From: Gymnogyps californianus
Lineage: Eukaryota; Chordata; Aves; Accipitriformes; Cathartidae
Direction: 5' to 3'
Length of the DNA: 64,000 nucleotides
Assembly (NCBI RefSeq): GCF_018139145.2
Contig: NW_026114257.1
Coordinates: forward strand, 62,001 to 126,000
Shown here: positions 23,661-33,487 of the stretch, in pieces
Numbering within the stretch: position 1 is the first letter of the stretch
How the letters are laid out: each line of letters opens with the position of its first letter
Program-made: the position numbers and the translations under genes
The notes under the pieces: generated by a model
What the model was told of the DNA's origin: nothing
What the model saw: only the letters and a program-made list of their open reading frames with translations
Databases searched by the model: none

Positions 23661-24783
23661 TCATAGAATCATAGAATGGTTCAGGTTGGAAGGGACCTCT
23701 TGAGGTCATCTGATCCAACCCCCCTGCTCAAGCAGGATCACCTAGAGCCAGTTACCATGTCCAGATGGCTTTTGAATATCTCTAAGGATGGCGACTCCAC
23801 AACCTCCCTGGGAAACCTGCTCCACTGCTCAGTCACCCTCACAGTAATAAAGTGTTTCCTGATGTTCACATGGAACCTCCTGTGTTTCCGTTTGTGCCCA
23901 TTGCCTCTTGTCCTGCCACTGGGCACCACTGAAAAGGGCCTGGCTCCTTCTTCTTTGCACCTTCCCTTCAGATATTTCTATAAGTTGATGAGATCCCCCC
24001 GAGCCTTCTCTTCTCTAGGCTAAACAGTCCCAGCTCGCTCAGCCTTTCCTTGTATAACAGATGCTCCTCCTGTCCCTTAATCATCTTAGTGGCCCTTCAC
24101 TGGACTCTCTCCAGTATGTCCATGTCTCTCTTGTACTGAGGAGCCCAGAACTGGACACAGGACTCCAGGTGTGGCCTCACCAGCACTCAGTAGAGGGGAA
24201 GGATCACCTCCCTCAAACTGCTTACAACAGTCTTCCTAATGCAGCCCAGGATACCATCAGCCTTCTTGGCCGCAAGGGCACATTGCTGGCTCATGTTCAA
24301 CTCGGTGCCCACCAGGACCCCCAGGTCCTTTTCTGCAAAGCTGCTTTCCAGCCAGGCGGCCCCCAGCATGTACTGGTGCCTGGGGTTGTTCCTCCCCAGG
24401 TGCAGGACTTGGCACTTCCCCTTGTTGAACTTCATCAGGTTCCTGTCAGCCCATTTCTCCAGCCTGCCCAGGTCCCTCTGGATGGCAGCATGACCCTCTG
24501 GTGTATCAGCCACTCCTCCCAGTTTTGGGTCATCAGCAAACTTGCTGAGGGTACGCTCTGCCCCAGCATCCAGATCATTAATGAAGATGTTGAACAGGAT
24601 TGGACCCAGCATTGACCTCTGGGGTATACCCCTACTTACTGGCCTCCAACTAGACTTCGTGTCACTGATCACCACCCTGTGGGCTCAGCCATTCAGCCAC
24701 TTTTCAGTCCACCTCACTGTCTTCATCAGATTCTCCATGAAGATCTTATGGGAGACAGCGTCAAAAGCCTTCCTGAAGGAAGG
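23661..24783 (-). mobile_element. CR1 LINE, second copy, inverted
   Basis: An inverted CR1 3' tail ('tcatagaatcatagaatggt') is followed by about 1.1 kb of ORF2 end. The minus-strand frame 24187-24675 reads '[20 protein letters not shown]' and '[11 protein letters not shown]'. Its 3' end faces the 3' end of the preceding CR1, 126 bp away. The 3' 600 bp are nearly identical to 10815-11400 in inverse orientation. Confidence 0.93.
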
Positions 24784-25925
24784 AATTATGATAGGTGTAA
24801 AGATTAATGACATTTATTTATAAAACTTTCAGAAAAATCACATGTGAAATTGTATATATCCTATATATCCACTTTTATCAACATCTTTTCCCTTCTGTAG
24901 CTTTTTTATAATAGTTTCCAAAATATTGGTTATTTTTAGTCAAGAAATTATTTTGGGTCAGGAACTTAAGTAAATATATGGGAACTGCATTTTACACTTT
25001 TGTAAACTAAGGTAAATCAGAAATATCCCCATTGAAATCAATGCAGTTACACAGTGTTGAGAGAAGTCAGGCCAAAAAATGTACTTAAAAATTTGTGAAG
25101 TGAGGCAAATCTGCTGTGTACTATATCATTATTATGGAATTATAAGTTTAAATTAGAATGGAAGAACAGCTCTGAATGCACCTGGGAGCTTTCACTTAGA
25201 AAGATGTCCCATAGATGTTACTAGGGATGAAAGCATTAAGGCTCCATAGAAATGACTGTAAAATTGATACAATTTGTTAGAGAATGTCTTCTTTGCTTCA
25301 TAATTTTGTATCTACAAAATTTGTAAATTTGTAACTATAATCAGCTAGATGTCAGTTACCATTTTCTTTATTAAATTCCATGACCCTGTTTCATTAACAA
25401 CTGAGACATTAAATGAAATCTTTGTATCAGGACATCCTATTGTACACTGCTGTCAAGGAACATTTTCAGCAGTAGCAGAAAAAAAAGTTATTTCCTTCCT
25501 CCTTAGCCAGAAAGTGATAGAGTATCCTGTCTACAAATGGAAAGATGGGTTGGAAAGAATCAGGAATGTGAGAGAAAATTAGATCATATGATGAAAATCT
25601 AAAGGACATCTTTCCAAAGTAATCAGTCTCTTTCGTGAAAATTTTGGAGACAAACCAATAGTTTCCTTTATAGAAATGCAGGCTGTAAGCAGCAGGTCAC
25701 ATAGGTGCTTAACTGCATTACTGAAAATGGAGAACGTGAACGGGAATCAACAGAAACATGTTTATTTATAGGCATGTTCTCATTACTTTGTGAGATCTGG
25801 AGATGCTCTTCATCTGGCTATAGGGAGATAACAATATTCTTCCTTCTGTTAAACTAGTTGAAAAGCATCTGGACAACTTTTACAGTGCTGTGTTTTAGCC
25901 CCTGTTGAAACTGTTTATATAACAG
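24784..25925. other. Unannotated, intron-like sequence
   Basis: AT-rich sequence just upstream of the first recognised ERAP2-like exon. Earlier ERAP exons were looked for and not recognised. The frame at 25349-25582 has no recognisable domain. Confidence 0.45.
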
Positions 25926-26027
25926 GTGTCTGTATATGCTAATCCAGAGAAGCTGACTCAAGTCTACTATGCACTGGAAGTTACTGTAAAGATAGTACAG
26001 TTCTATGAGCAGCATGCCTGATATGAA
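25926..26027 (+). pseudogene. ERAP2: ERAP2-like exon, N-terminal domain end, broken
   Basis: After a good acceptor (tatataacag) the frame reads VSVYANPEKL, TQVYYALEVTVKIVQFYEQH and then stops at TGA 26019-26021. This matches the segment of ERAP/LNPEP proteins just before the active-site exon (the 'YA.P.K...YAL......L.FYE' pattern). The last ~10 codons before the next exon, normally a Tyr/Pro-rich stretch, are scrambled, and a one-base shift alone does not restore them. The next exon follows after 815 bp, as expected for the family. The start of the gene is not found in the window. Confidence 0.75.
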
Positions 26028-26842
26028 GTAAAGGAAGTTGTGGGAGATGGAGTATATTGAAACCGTTATTGCTATTTGTTATTTATATAGTATATAAGAA
26101 TAAATTCTTTGCTAAAAGAATTTATTCTTTGCTAAAATGAGACAAAACAGAGAAGAAATATGAAGGAAGTGATGAAGTAAAATATATAATTTATATCCTC
26201 ATACTCCCACTATTATTATTTAAAAGGATTTTTTCAGAGGGTCTTGCTAGTGTGTGGTCAGTGACTAAAAGTGGGACAGAAGGCAAATGATATCCTTAAG
26301 GAATAAGTTATCATGGGGATTCTTTAAAAAATTGCCAATCAACATCTTTGACAGGTTGGTGAATCCATTAAGAATTTAACAAATACAAGTAGTTAGAAAG
26401 AGGTTGGAGATAACCTGCTTTTGGATCTGTTAGTTTCTCAGAGAAACAGCTGCTTCTTTTGGCACAACTCTTACTTGTTTGTAATCATAGAGATACTGCA
26501 CAATAGAGGAAAATACTTTGGTTTTGATCATTTTTGATGGAAAATACACTATAAAGAGTTAATTCCTCCTGTTAAAATCAGTTTCTTTTGATTACTGAAA
26601 ATGATTAGAGTGACTTGATGCTTGATGTTTGTCTCATAGAAATGATCTCTATAGGTGATTGTTTTACTCATTACCTAACCACAGTGGACCTGGTCCAGCT
26701 CCATTCCTGTTATGACTCCTGCTGATTTCAAGAGGCACTAAATCAGACCATTAGTGGGGATATTTTTATTCAGTTATTTACTAGAACTAGGCAATGATGC
26801 TGGATTCCTACACATGAAAGTAACTAACTGTGTTTTTTTCAG

Positions 26843-26997
26843 ATCTTGTTGCTGTCCCCGACTTTCAATCAGGAGCTATGGAAAACTGGGGCCTGGCTAC
26901 CTACAGAGACACTTCTCTGCTTTATGATCCAAAAACATCTTCAGCTTTTAAGAAACTTTGGGTATCCATGGTGATAGGACATGAACTGTCTCATCAG
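26843..26997 (+). pseudogene. ERAP2: ERAP2-like active-site exon, itself intact
   Basis: A 155-bp exon between a polypyrimidine acceptor (gtttttttcag) and a gtagtc donor. It encodes the M1 aminopeptidase substrate motif GAMENWGL and the zinc site HELSH, with no stop or shift. Residues around '[20 protein letters not shown]' are closest to ERAP2 among family members I can recall. The enzyme would trim peptide N-termini inside the ER. Exon 37906-38019 supplies the third zinc ligand. It is called a pseudogene because neighbouring exons are broken, not from this exon's own sequence. Confidence 0.85.
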
Positions 26998-27151
26998 GTA
27001 GTCCAGTTTTGATCATTTATCATACATGTTCATCAAGACGTGGCATTATATGTATTATTGATAATAAAACCACTGGTTGTATTTTGAAGATTAATCTCTG
27101 CATTTATTGACTCAGTGGATAGTTATATAACTAAAGATCATCTTTCCTCCC

Positions 27152-27749
27152 TGTCGTGGTTTAACCCCAGCCAGCAACTAAGCACCACGCAGCCGCTCAC
27201 TCCTCCCCCCTCCCAGTGGGATGGGGAGGACAATCGGGAAAAAAAAAGTAAAAATCACGGGTTGAGATAAGAACAGTGTAATAACTAAACTAAAATAAAA
27301 TATAATAATGATAATAATAAAAAATGTAATAATAATAATAGTAATGAAAAGGAATATAACAAAAAGAAAGAGAAATAAAACCCAAGAAAAGACAAGTGAT
27401 GCACAATGCAATTGCTCACCACCCGCTGACTGATGCCCGAGCAGCGATCTGCCCTGCCCAGCCAACTCCCCCCAGTTTATATACTGGGCATGACATTCCA
27501 TGGTATGGAATACCCCTTTGGCTAGTTCAGGTCAGCTGCCCCGGCTATGCTCCCTCCCAGCTTCTTGTACACCTGCTTGCTGGCAGAGCATGGGAAACTG
27601 AAAAGTCCTTAACTTAGGATAAGTGCTACTTCGCAACAACTAAAACAACAGAGTGTTATATCAACAGTATTCTCACACTGAATCCAAAACACAGCACTGT
27701 ACCAGCTACTAAAAAGAAAGTTAACTCTATCCCAGCCGAAACCAGGACA
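27152..27749 (-). repeat. ERV C 3' LTR
   Basis: 598 bp from TGTCGTGGTTTAACC to CGAAACCAGGACA (plus-strand view), full length for the family. A polypurine stretch (minus strand 'aaggggtgga') lies directly next to it at 27750-27765, as expected for a plus-strand primer site. Confidence 0.9.
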
Positions 27750-27765
27750 ATATCCACCCCTTATT
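27750..27765 (-). other. ERV C polypurine tract
   Basis: On the minus strand the sequence just before the 3' LTR reads 'taaggggtggatat'. This is the expected place and composition for the primer of plus-strand DNA synthesis. Confidence 0.6.
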
Positions 27766-28201
27766 CTATACCATTTATGTCATGCCCAGATCCCACACTT
27801 TTCCTGTCTTTTAATATATAAACACAGATATCATTCCCACAGTCTCTATCAAATGTCTGCTGAGTTCATTCAGTCCATGACTTTGGGCTCCATCTGTCAT
27901 AACAGTCTGTCTGGACAGGAGGGATGGGGCAAAGTTGGCAGAGCAGGATCGGGCTTTGGTGTGGTGCGGTGGGCAGGTGACATTGGGCGCAGCAGGAGGA
28001 TGGTGTGTAGTGTTGGATTGTTGCATGCTGAAGTCAGTCCTGGTTCCATCACTACTGCACTTCACTCAGTTTTGTCAAAGTTCATTCTTCATTAATCTAA
28101 GTAATTCTTACTGTAATACCATTAATATAGCATATAACAATTACAACAATAATAACATACAGTGCCAAAATTATATAGCAATTAACATCATACAATTTAA
28201 T

Positions 28202-29677
28202 TCACTGGCTGTTCTCACCTAAAATCAAATCCCCTTGAGGCACACATCGGACTTCCCCATCCTTCCACATCACCCACCAAGTGCACCCAGGTCCTTGAGC
28301 AAAAGCAATCCCACGAATGGGTTTGCCTTTGCCTGAGGCAGGAGTAACCCAGACTGTCTTCCCTAGCATATTTTTTATGTGCACTACAGGAACTTTATCC
28401 CCTTCTGCAGTATGTAAAAGTTCTGATTGGGCGGGGCCAGCTTGATTGGCAGATCCTCTAGTGTTGACTAACCAGGTGGCCTTTGCTAGATGTGTATCCC
28501 AATGTTTGAAGGTCCCACCACCCATTGCTCTCAACGTAGCCTTTAACAATCCACTGTATCGCTCGATATTCCCAGAGGCTGGTGCATGATAGGGGATGTG
28601 ATACACCCACTCAATGCCATGCTCTTTGGCACAGGTGTCTATGAGATTGTTCCAGAAATGAGTCCCATTGTCTGACTCAATTCTTTCTGGGGTTCCATGT
28701 CGCCATAAGATTTGCTTCTCGAGGCCCAGGATAGTGTTCCGGGCAGTGGCATGGGGCACGGGATATGTTTCCAGCCATCCGGTGGTTGCTTCCACCATTG
28801 TAAGCACATGGCACTTGCCTTGGCGGGTTTGTGGGAGTGTGATATAGTCAATCTGCCAGGCCTCCCCATATTTATATTTCAGCCATTGTCCTCCATAGCA
28901 AAGGGGCTTTAACCGCTTGGCTTGCTTGATTGCAGCACATGTTTCACATTCATGGATAACCTGTGCGATAGTGTCCATGGTCAGGTCCACCCCTCGATCA
29001 CGAGCCCATCTATATGTTGCATCTCTTCCCTGATGGCCTGAGGTGTCATGGGCCCACCGAGCCAGAAATAATTCACCTTTATGCTGCCAATCCAGATCCA
29101 CCTGAGCCATTTCAGTCTTAGCAGCCTTGTCTACCTGCTGGTTGTTTTGATGTTCTTCAGTGGCCCAACTCTTGGGTACATGGGCATCTACATGATGTAC
29201 TTTCACAACCAGGTTCTCTAGCCAGGCAGCAATATCTTGCCACAATGCGGCAGCCCAGATGGGTTTACCTCTGCGTTGCCAGTTACTCCGCTTCCATTGC
29301 TGCAACCACCCCCACACAGCATTTGCCACCATCCATGAGTCAGTATAGAGATAAAGTATTGGCCATTTTTCTTGTTCAGCAATGTCTAAAGCCAGCTGGA
29401 TGGCTTTCACCTCTGCAAACTGACTCGATTCACCTTCTCCTTCTGCAGTTTCTGCAACTTGTCGTATAGGACTCCATATAGCCGCCTTCCACCTCCGATG
29501 CTTTCCTACAATGTGACAGGACCCATCAGTGAACAGGGCATATTGCCTCTCATTTTCTGGCAGTTCCTCCACAGCCGCGACGAGGGAGGAAGAGAGACTT
29601 TCTTCGTATTGCCGGAGTCGGCCAGCCAATTCATCCACTGTTGGTCCCTCCTTGTCTTTCCTGTCCGTTACTGCCAA
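28202..29677 (-). CDS. Gag-RNase H-integrase fusion frame, ERV C
   Basis: An uninterrupted 491-codon frame. The first ~38 residues are Gag (from 'DRKDKEGPTVDELAGRLRQY' to 'SSLVAAVEELP'), as in ERV A at 8170-8270. At about 29557-29565 it passes directly into RNase H ('YALFTDGSCH', 'YLYTDSWMVANAV', 'KVHHVDAH') and then integrase. The integrase has an HHCC zinc-binding region ending in CETC, 'WQIDYI', 'ESDNGTHF' and 'GNIERYSGLLK', so the D, D and E residues are all present. The C-terminal 'GKTVWVTPASGKGKPIRGI' looks like the DNA-binding domain. Protease and RT are missing, and the join keeps frame. The frame continues upstream through more Gag past stops. Length and integrity are unusual for a defective provirus. 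Confidence 0.85.
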   Translation of the reverse strand: MAVTDRKDKEGPTVDELAGRLRQYEESLSSSLVAAVEELPENERQYALFTDGSCHIVGKHRRWKAAIWSPIRQVAETAEGEGESSQFAEVKAIQLALDIAEQEKWPILYLYTDSWMVANAVWGWLQQWKRSNWQRRGKPIWAAALWQDIAAWLENLVVKVHHVDAHVPKSWATEEHQNNQQVDKAAKTEMAQVDLDWQHKGELFLARWAHDTSGHQGRDATYRWARDRGVDLTMDTIAQVIHECETCAAIKQAKRLKPLCYGGQWLKYKYGEAWQIDYITLPQTRQGKCHVLTMVEATTGWLETYPVPHATARNTILGLEKQILWRHGTPERIESDNGTHFWNNLIDTCAKEHGIEWVYHIPYHAPASGNIERYSGLLKATLRAMGGGTFKHWDTHLAKATWLVNTRGSANQAGPAQSELLHTAEGDKVPVVHIKNMLGKTVWVTPASGKGKPIRGIAFAQGPGCTWWVMWKDGEVRCVPQGDLILGENSQ

Positions 29678-30520
29678 TGACTTGGCTTAAGACGATGGTG
29701 CACTCCGTGTAAACTTCTGCCACATGGGTCATGTGCAGTGGACTTCATCTGGATCTGTGGGTAACTGCCCATCGTCTGGGTCATAATAAACCATCTCCCG
29801 CACAGCTAATTCCCTCAGGTACTGGATACCTCTTTCCATGGTGGTCCACTTGCCTGGCTGACATACAACATCTTCCTTGAAGGGGTACCTTGCCCTCATG
29901 CCTGACAGAAGTCGCCTCCAGAGGCTGAGGGCTTGTGTCTTTTTTCCAATCGCCTTGTCAATGCCCCCTTCCCTAGAAAGGGATCCCAATTGCTTGGCTT
30001 CCCTACCCTCTAATTCCAAGCTACTTGCCCCATTATCCCAGCATCGGAGCAGCCAGGTGATAATGTGCTCACCTGGACGATGTCTGAAATCTTTTTGCAC
30101 ATCTCGCAGCTCACTCAGGGATAGGGATCGGGTGATTACCTCTGGTTCTGCCTCTTCCTCCTGTTCTCGTGATGGCCCTCATTCATCTTCATCCCTTACT
30201 AAGCGAACTGATTTTTTTATATATTTCTTCTTCTGTATAGGAGCGACTGATACCGACATGGGTTGGTTCTCTGGTTCAGCTGCAGTGCCTGTCGCCGGGG
30301 TCGGAGTAGCCGCAGTGCCTGTCACGGGGGTTGGAGTAACCGCAGTGCCTGTCACCGGGTTTGGAGTGGCTGCAGTGCCTGTCCTTTTGTTGTCGGATCC
30401 AGAGACCTTCGCTTCCCTTTGAGGGTCCTGGATAGTGTTGAACAGGGCTCGCAGGCATGGGCCAGGCCCCAGCACATTGCAGTGATTTGTGTCTCCCGGG
30501 AATTGTCGGGGTGACAGCAT
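29678..30520 (-). pseudogene. gag: ERV C Gag region, three in-frame stops
   Basis: The same frame as the fusion above, extending upstream to 30520, broken by stops at about 30179-30181, 29729-29731 and just before 29677. It contains the Thr/Ala repeat (30285-30384), basic 'KKKYIKKSVRL', and capsid-like 'RPGEHIITWLLRCWDNGASS'. The stop in 'CT(stop)PMW' (29729-29731) is at the same site as in ERV A (8100-8102), so it was probably already in their common source. Confidence 0.8.
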
Positions 30521-31111
30521 ACTTTTTCCAAATGTTCTCCTAGTTTTTCAGGATTTGGCACTTGTTCAAGGGTGAAGTTCCAAAACACTGGAGGTGCCCA
30601 CCGTCCTAGGCATTTGCCCATGCTACCCCACACACCCTGCCACTCATAACTCTCCAGCCTTGGGGCAGATCTCTGGGTGATCCTCTTAAATAGTTGTTTA
30701 ACCCTGAACAAGACCTGAACCACATTCAGGAACAAGCTAGTTGCTAGCAATAGGACCATGTTAGTTTCAACATTCCAAGGATATTCAAAATTTTCAAAAT
30801 TCTCAAACGCTACTGTAATTAGCCTGGAGGAGGAGGGGAAGGTGAAGGAAGGTGTCTCCCCCATAGATTGGCTCTCTGAGGAGAAAAGGTAAAGGGTGTA
30901 ATTATTAATAGTTTCTGCTAGATGGCACCCGAAGTACGGAGATAATGGCAATGCTGAGTACAAATACGGATTAGTCCCATGACCGATAATTTTATCGTAC
31001 CATAAACCAGTGTTACATAGTAAAGCAAAGCGAAAACCTTAATCCACCTCACCTTATGGGTGATAAGCAGCAGCACAGGGACTATATAGAGCAAGTGAGG
31101 TGATACATACC
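30521..31111 (-). other. ERV C leader region
   Basis: Homologous to the leader of ERV A (about 6890-7290): shared hydrophobic segment and 'YTLYLFSSE' block in the minus-strand frame 30352-30963. No primer-binding site is found next to the LTR at 31112. Confidence 0.65.
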
Positions 31112-32300
31112 TGTTGTGGTTTAACCCCAGTCAGCAACTAAGCACCACGCAGCCGTTTCCCCCTCCCCCTCCCAGTGGGGTGATGTCCTGGTTTCAGCCG
31201 GGACAGAGTTAATTTTCTTCTTAGTAGCTGTTACAGTGCTGTGTTTTGGATTTAGTGTGAGAATGATGTTGATAACACTCTGATGTTTTAGTTGTTGCTA
31301 AGTAGCACTTATCTTCAGCCAAGGACTTTCCAGTTTCCCGTGCTCTGCCAGTAAGCAGGTGTGCAAGAAGCTGGGAGGCAGCAGAGCCGGGGCAGCTGAC
31401 CTGAACTAGCCAAAGGGGTATTCCATACCATGGAACGTCATGCCCAGTATATAAACAGGGGGGAGTTGGCCGGGCGGCGCGGATCGCGGCTCGGGAACTA
31501 ACTGGGCATCGGTCAACGAGTGGTGAGCAATTGCATTGTGCACCACTTGCTTTGTATAGTTTAATTCTTTTAGTATTGCTATTGTCATATTATTATTATT
31601 ATCATTATCATTGTTTTTCATTCCTTTCTGTCCTATTAAACTGTCTTTATCTCAACTCACGAGTTTTTTTTCCTGATTCTCTCCCCCATCCCAGGGGTGG
31701 GGGGGCAGTGAGCGAGCGGCTGCGTGGTGCTTAGCTGCCGGCTGGGGTTAAACCACGACAGGTGAGGAGGAGGAAAGGAAAGGAAAAAAAAAAGTAAAAC
31801 TCGTGGGTTGAGATAAGAGCAGTTTAATAACTAAAGTAGAATATAATACTAACAATAGTAATAATGAAATATAATAATAATAGTAATGAAAAGGAATGCA
31901 ACAAAAAAAAAGGAAGGGGGGGGGAAGGCAAAAACCAGTGATGCACAATGCAATTGCTCACCACCCGCTGACCGATGCCCAGTTAGTTCCCGAGCCGCGA
32001 TCCGCGCCTCCCGGCCAACTCCCCCCTGTTTATGTACTGGGCATGACGTTCCATGGTATGGAATACCCCTTTGGCTAGTTCAGGTCAGCTGCCCCGGTCA
32101 TGCTCCCTCCCAGCTTCTTGCACACCTGCTTGCTGGCAGAGCACGGGAGACTGAAAAGTCCTTGGCTTAAGATAAGCGCTACTTAGCAACAACTAAAACA
32201 TCAGAGTGTTATCAACATCATTCTCACACTAAATCCAAAACACAGCACTGTACCAGCTACTAAAAAGAAAGTTAACTCTGTCCCAGCCGAAACCAGGACA
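31112..32300 (-). repeat. ERV C 5' LTR, split by a nested LTR
   Basis: Two parts: 31112-31183 (TGTTGTGGTTTAACC to CAGTGGGGTGA) and 31761-32300 (GGTGAGGAGGAGG to CGAAACCAGGACA). They join into one inverted LTR once 31184-31760 and one GGTGA copy are removed. Confidence 0.9.
31184..31760 (+). mobile_element. Solo LTR nested in ERV C 5' LTR
   Basis: 577 bp from TGTCCTGGTTTCAGC to TTAAACCACGACA, opposite in orientation to its host LTR. The TSD is perfect: GGTGA at 31179-31183 and 31761-31765. It is a shorter variant in the T-rich 3' part and was inserted after ERV C. Confidence 0.93.
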
Positions 32301-32378
32301 ATAACACAACTCTAAGAACAAGCGCCACAACTCTAAGAGCCAATAAATCAATTTTTATTTCAGAAAAAAAAAAAAATT

Positions 32379-32542
32379 TCCGAAACTGAAAAATCCTTAA
32401 GATAAGCGCTACTTAGCAACAACTAAAACATCAGCATGTTATCAGCATGTTATCAACAGTATTCTCACACTAAATCCAAAACACAGCACTGTAGCAGTTA
32501 CTAGGAAGAAAAATTAACTCTATCCCAGCCGAAACTAGGACA
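32379..32542 (-). mobile_element. LTR fragment, U3 end
   Basis: From 'actgaaaaatccttaagata' to 'cgaaactaggaca' it matches the inverted U3 of the family, 78 bp beyond ERV C. It contains a small duplication ('cagcatgttat' twice). It may be the edge of another copy joined to ERV C by recombination, which could explain C's missing TSD. Confidence 0.75.
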
Positions 32543-32620
32543 ATCACATATTTAAGAATTATCCTTAAAATATATATTCATCACACAATCTTCATGAACA
32601 TCAACAAAACTTGCTGGACA

Positions 32621-32990
32621 CAGTTTGGAGAGAAGGAGGCTGAGGGGTGACCTAGTTGCTCTCTACAGCTTCCTGAGGAGGGAAAGTGGAGAGGGTGGTG
32701 CTGATCTCTTCTCCCTGGTATCCTGTGTCACGACGTGTGGGAATGGTTCAAAGCTGTGTCAGGGGAGGTTCAGACTTGACATTAGGAATCATTTCTTTAC
32801 CGAGAGGATAGTCAAACACTGGAACAGGCTTCCTGGAGAGGTGGTCAACGCTTCATGCCTGTCAGTGTTTAAGAGGCATTTGGTCAATGCCCTTAATAAT
32901 ATGCTTTAACTTTTGGTCAGCCCTGAAGTGGTCAGGCAGTTGGACTAGATGATCATTGTAGGTCCCTTCCAACTGAACTATTGTATTCTA
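32621..32990 (+). mobile_element. CR1 LINE 3' fragment
   Basis: 'agtttggagagaaggaggct' to 'aactgaactattgtattcta'. Encodes the last ~94 residues of CR1 ORF2 (32625-32909), similar to the end of the CR1 at 21450-23534. Confidence 0.9.
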
Positions 32991-33221
32991 AAAAAAAATT
33001 CCCCACACCAAATTCAAAATACCATCATCACGACACCGACAAAGATCAACAGCTTACACACACTCCACCCCTTGTCACTTTACAACATTACAGCAACAAA
33101 AATTCCCCGCAATTATTCTGCTTTCTGGCATTATCTGGTCCAAGTTTTGCCCGTTACCTCTTCCAGTTACTGTCCTTATCTCAAATTCTTCAAGAGCCCC
33201 ATGTCAGGTGCCAAATTGACA
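32991..33221 (-). other. ERV leader-like remnant with primer site
   Basis: On the minus strand 33213-33196 reads TGGCACCTGACATGGGGC, close to the tRNA-Lys-type site of ERV A, followed by a 'ttgagataaggac' leader motif also seen in A ('ttgagataacgac'). The matching LTR is not in the expected place; LTR sequence to the right is in the opposite orientation, so this is a rearranged remnant. Confidence 0.45.
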
Positions 33222-33487
33222 GTCAGACATTTGTCTTCCAAAGCAACCGCTACGCTTACTGAGGCCCTGCTTCCCAGGAAGTGGCTGAACATTGCTGACT
33301 GATGGGAAGTAGAGAATAAATCCCCTTTTTGCTTTGCTTCCATGCGCAGCCTTTTCTCATTAAACTGCCTTTATCTCAACCCATGAGCTTGTCCATCTTA
33401 TTTTCTCCCCCTGTCATGTTGAGGAGGGAGAGTGAGAGAGGGACTGGGTGGGGGGTCTGGCAGCCAGCCAAGGTCAATCTACCACAG
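33222..33487 (+). mobile_element. LTR fragment, second family
   Basis: 'gacatttgtcttccaaagc ... gggaagtagagaataaatc' is shared with 21305-21446. It then passes through 'cattaaactgcctttatctc' to 'ccaaggtcaatctaccaca', the end of the LTR family at 15339. 5' part missing. Confidence 0.7.

Larger units (their letters stand above)
27152..32300 (-). mobile_element. ERV 'C': endogenous retrovirus in ERAP2-like intron
   Basis: A provirus of the same family as ERV A, inverted. Order on the minus strand: 5' LTR (split by a nested LTR), leader remnant, gag, RNase H-integrase, polypurine tract, 3' LTR. Protease and RT are deleted, as are the primer-binding site and about 180 bp of leader (its sequence resumes at a point homologous to about 6890 in ERV A). 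Outer flanks CTCCC (27147-27151) and ATAAC (32301-32305) do not match, so the original TSD is lost or rearranged. It lies antisense to the ERAP2-like exons. Confidence 0.88.

Noticed and set aside
25349..25582. A further ERAP2 exon upstream of 25926
   Set aside because: The translated frame does not show the motifs expected for the preceding exons, and splice sites are not convincing.
30285..30384. A CRISPR-like array of 30-bp units
   Set aside because: The units are contiguous, without spacers, and lie in frame inside retroviral gag; they are a coding minisatellite in a eukaryotic genome.
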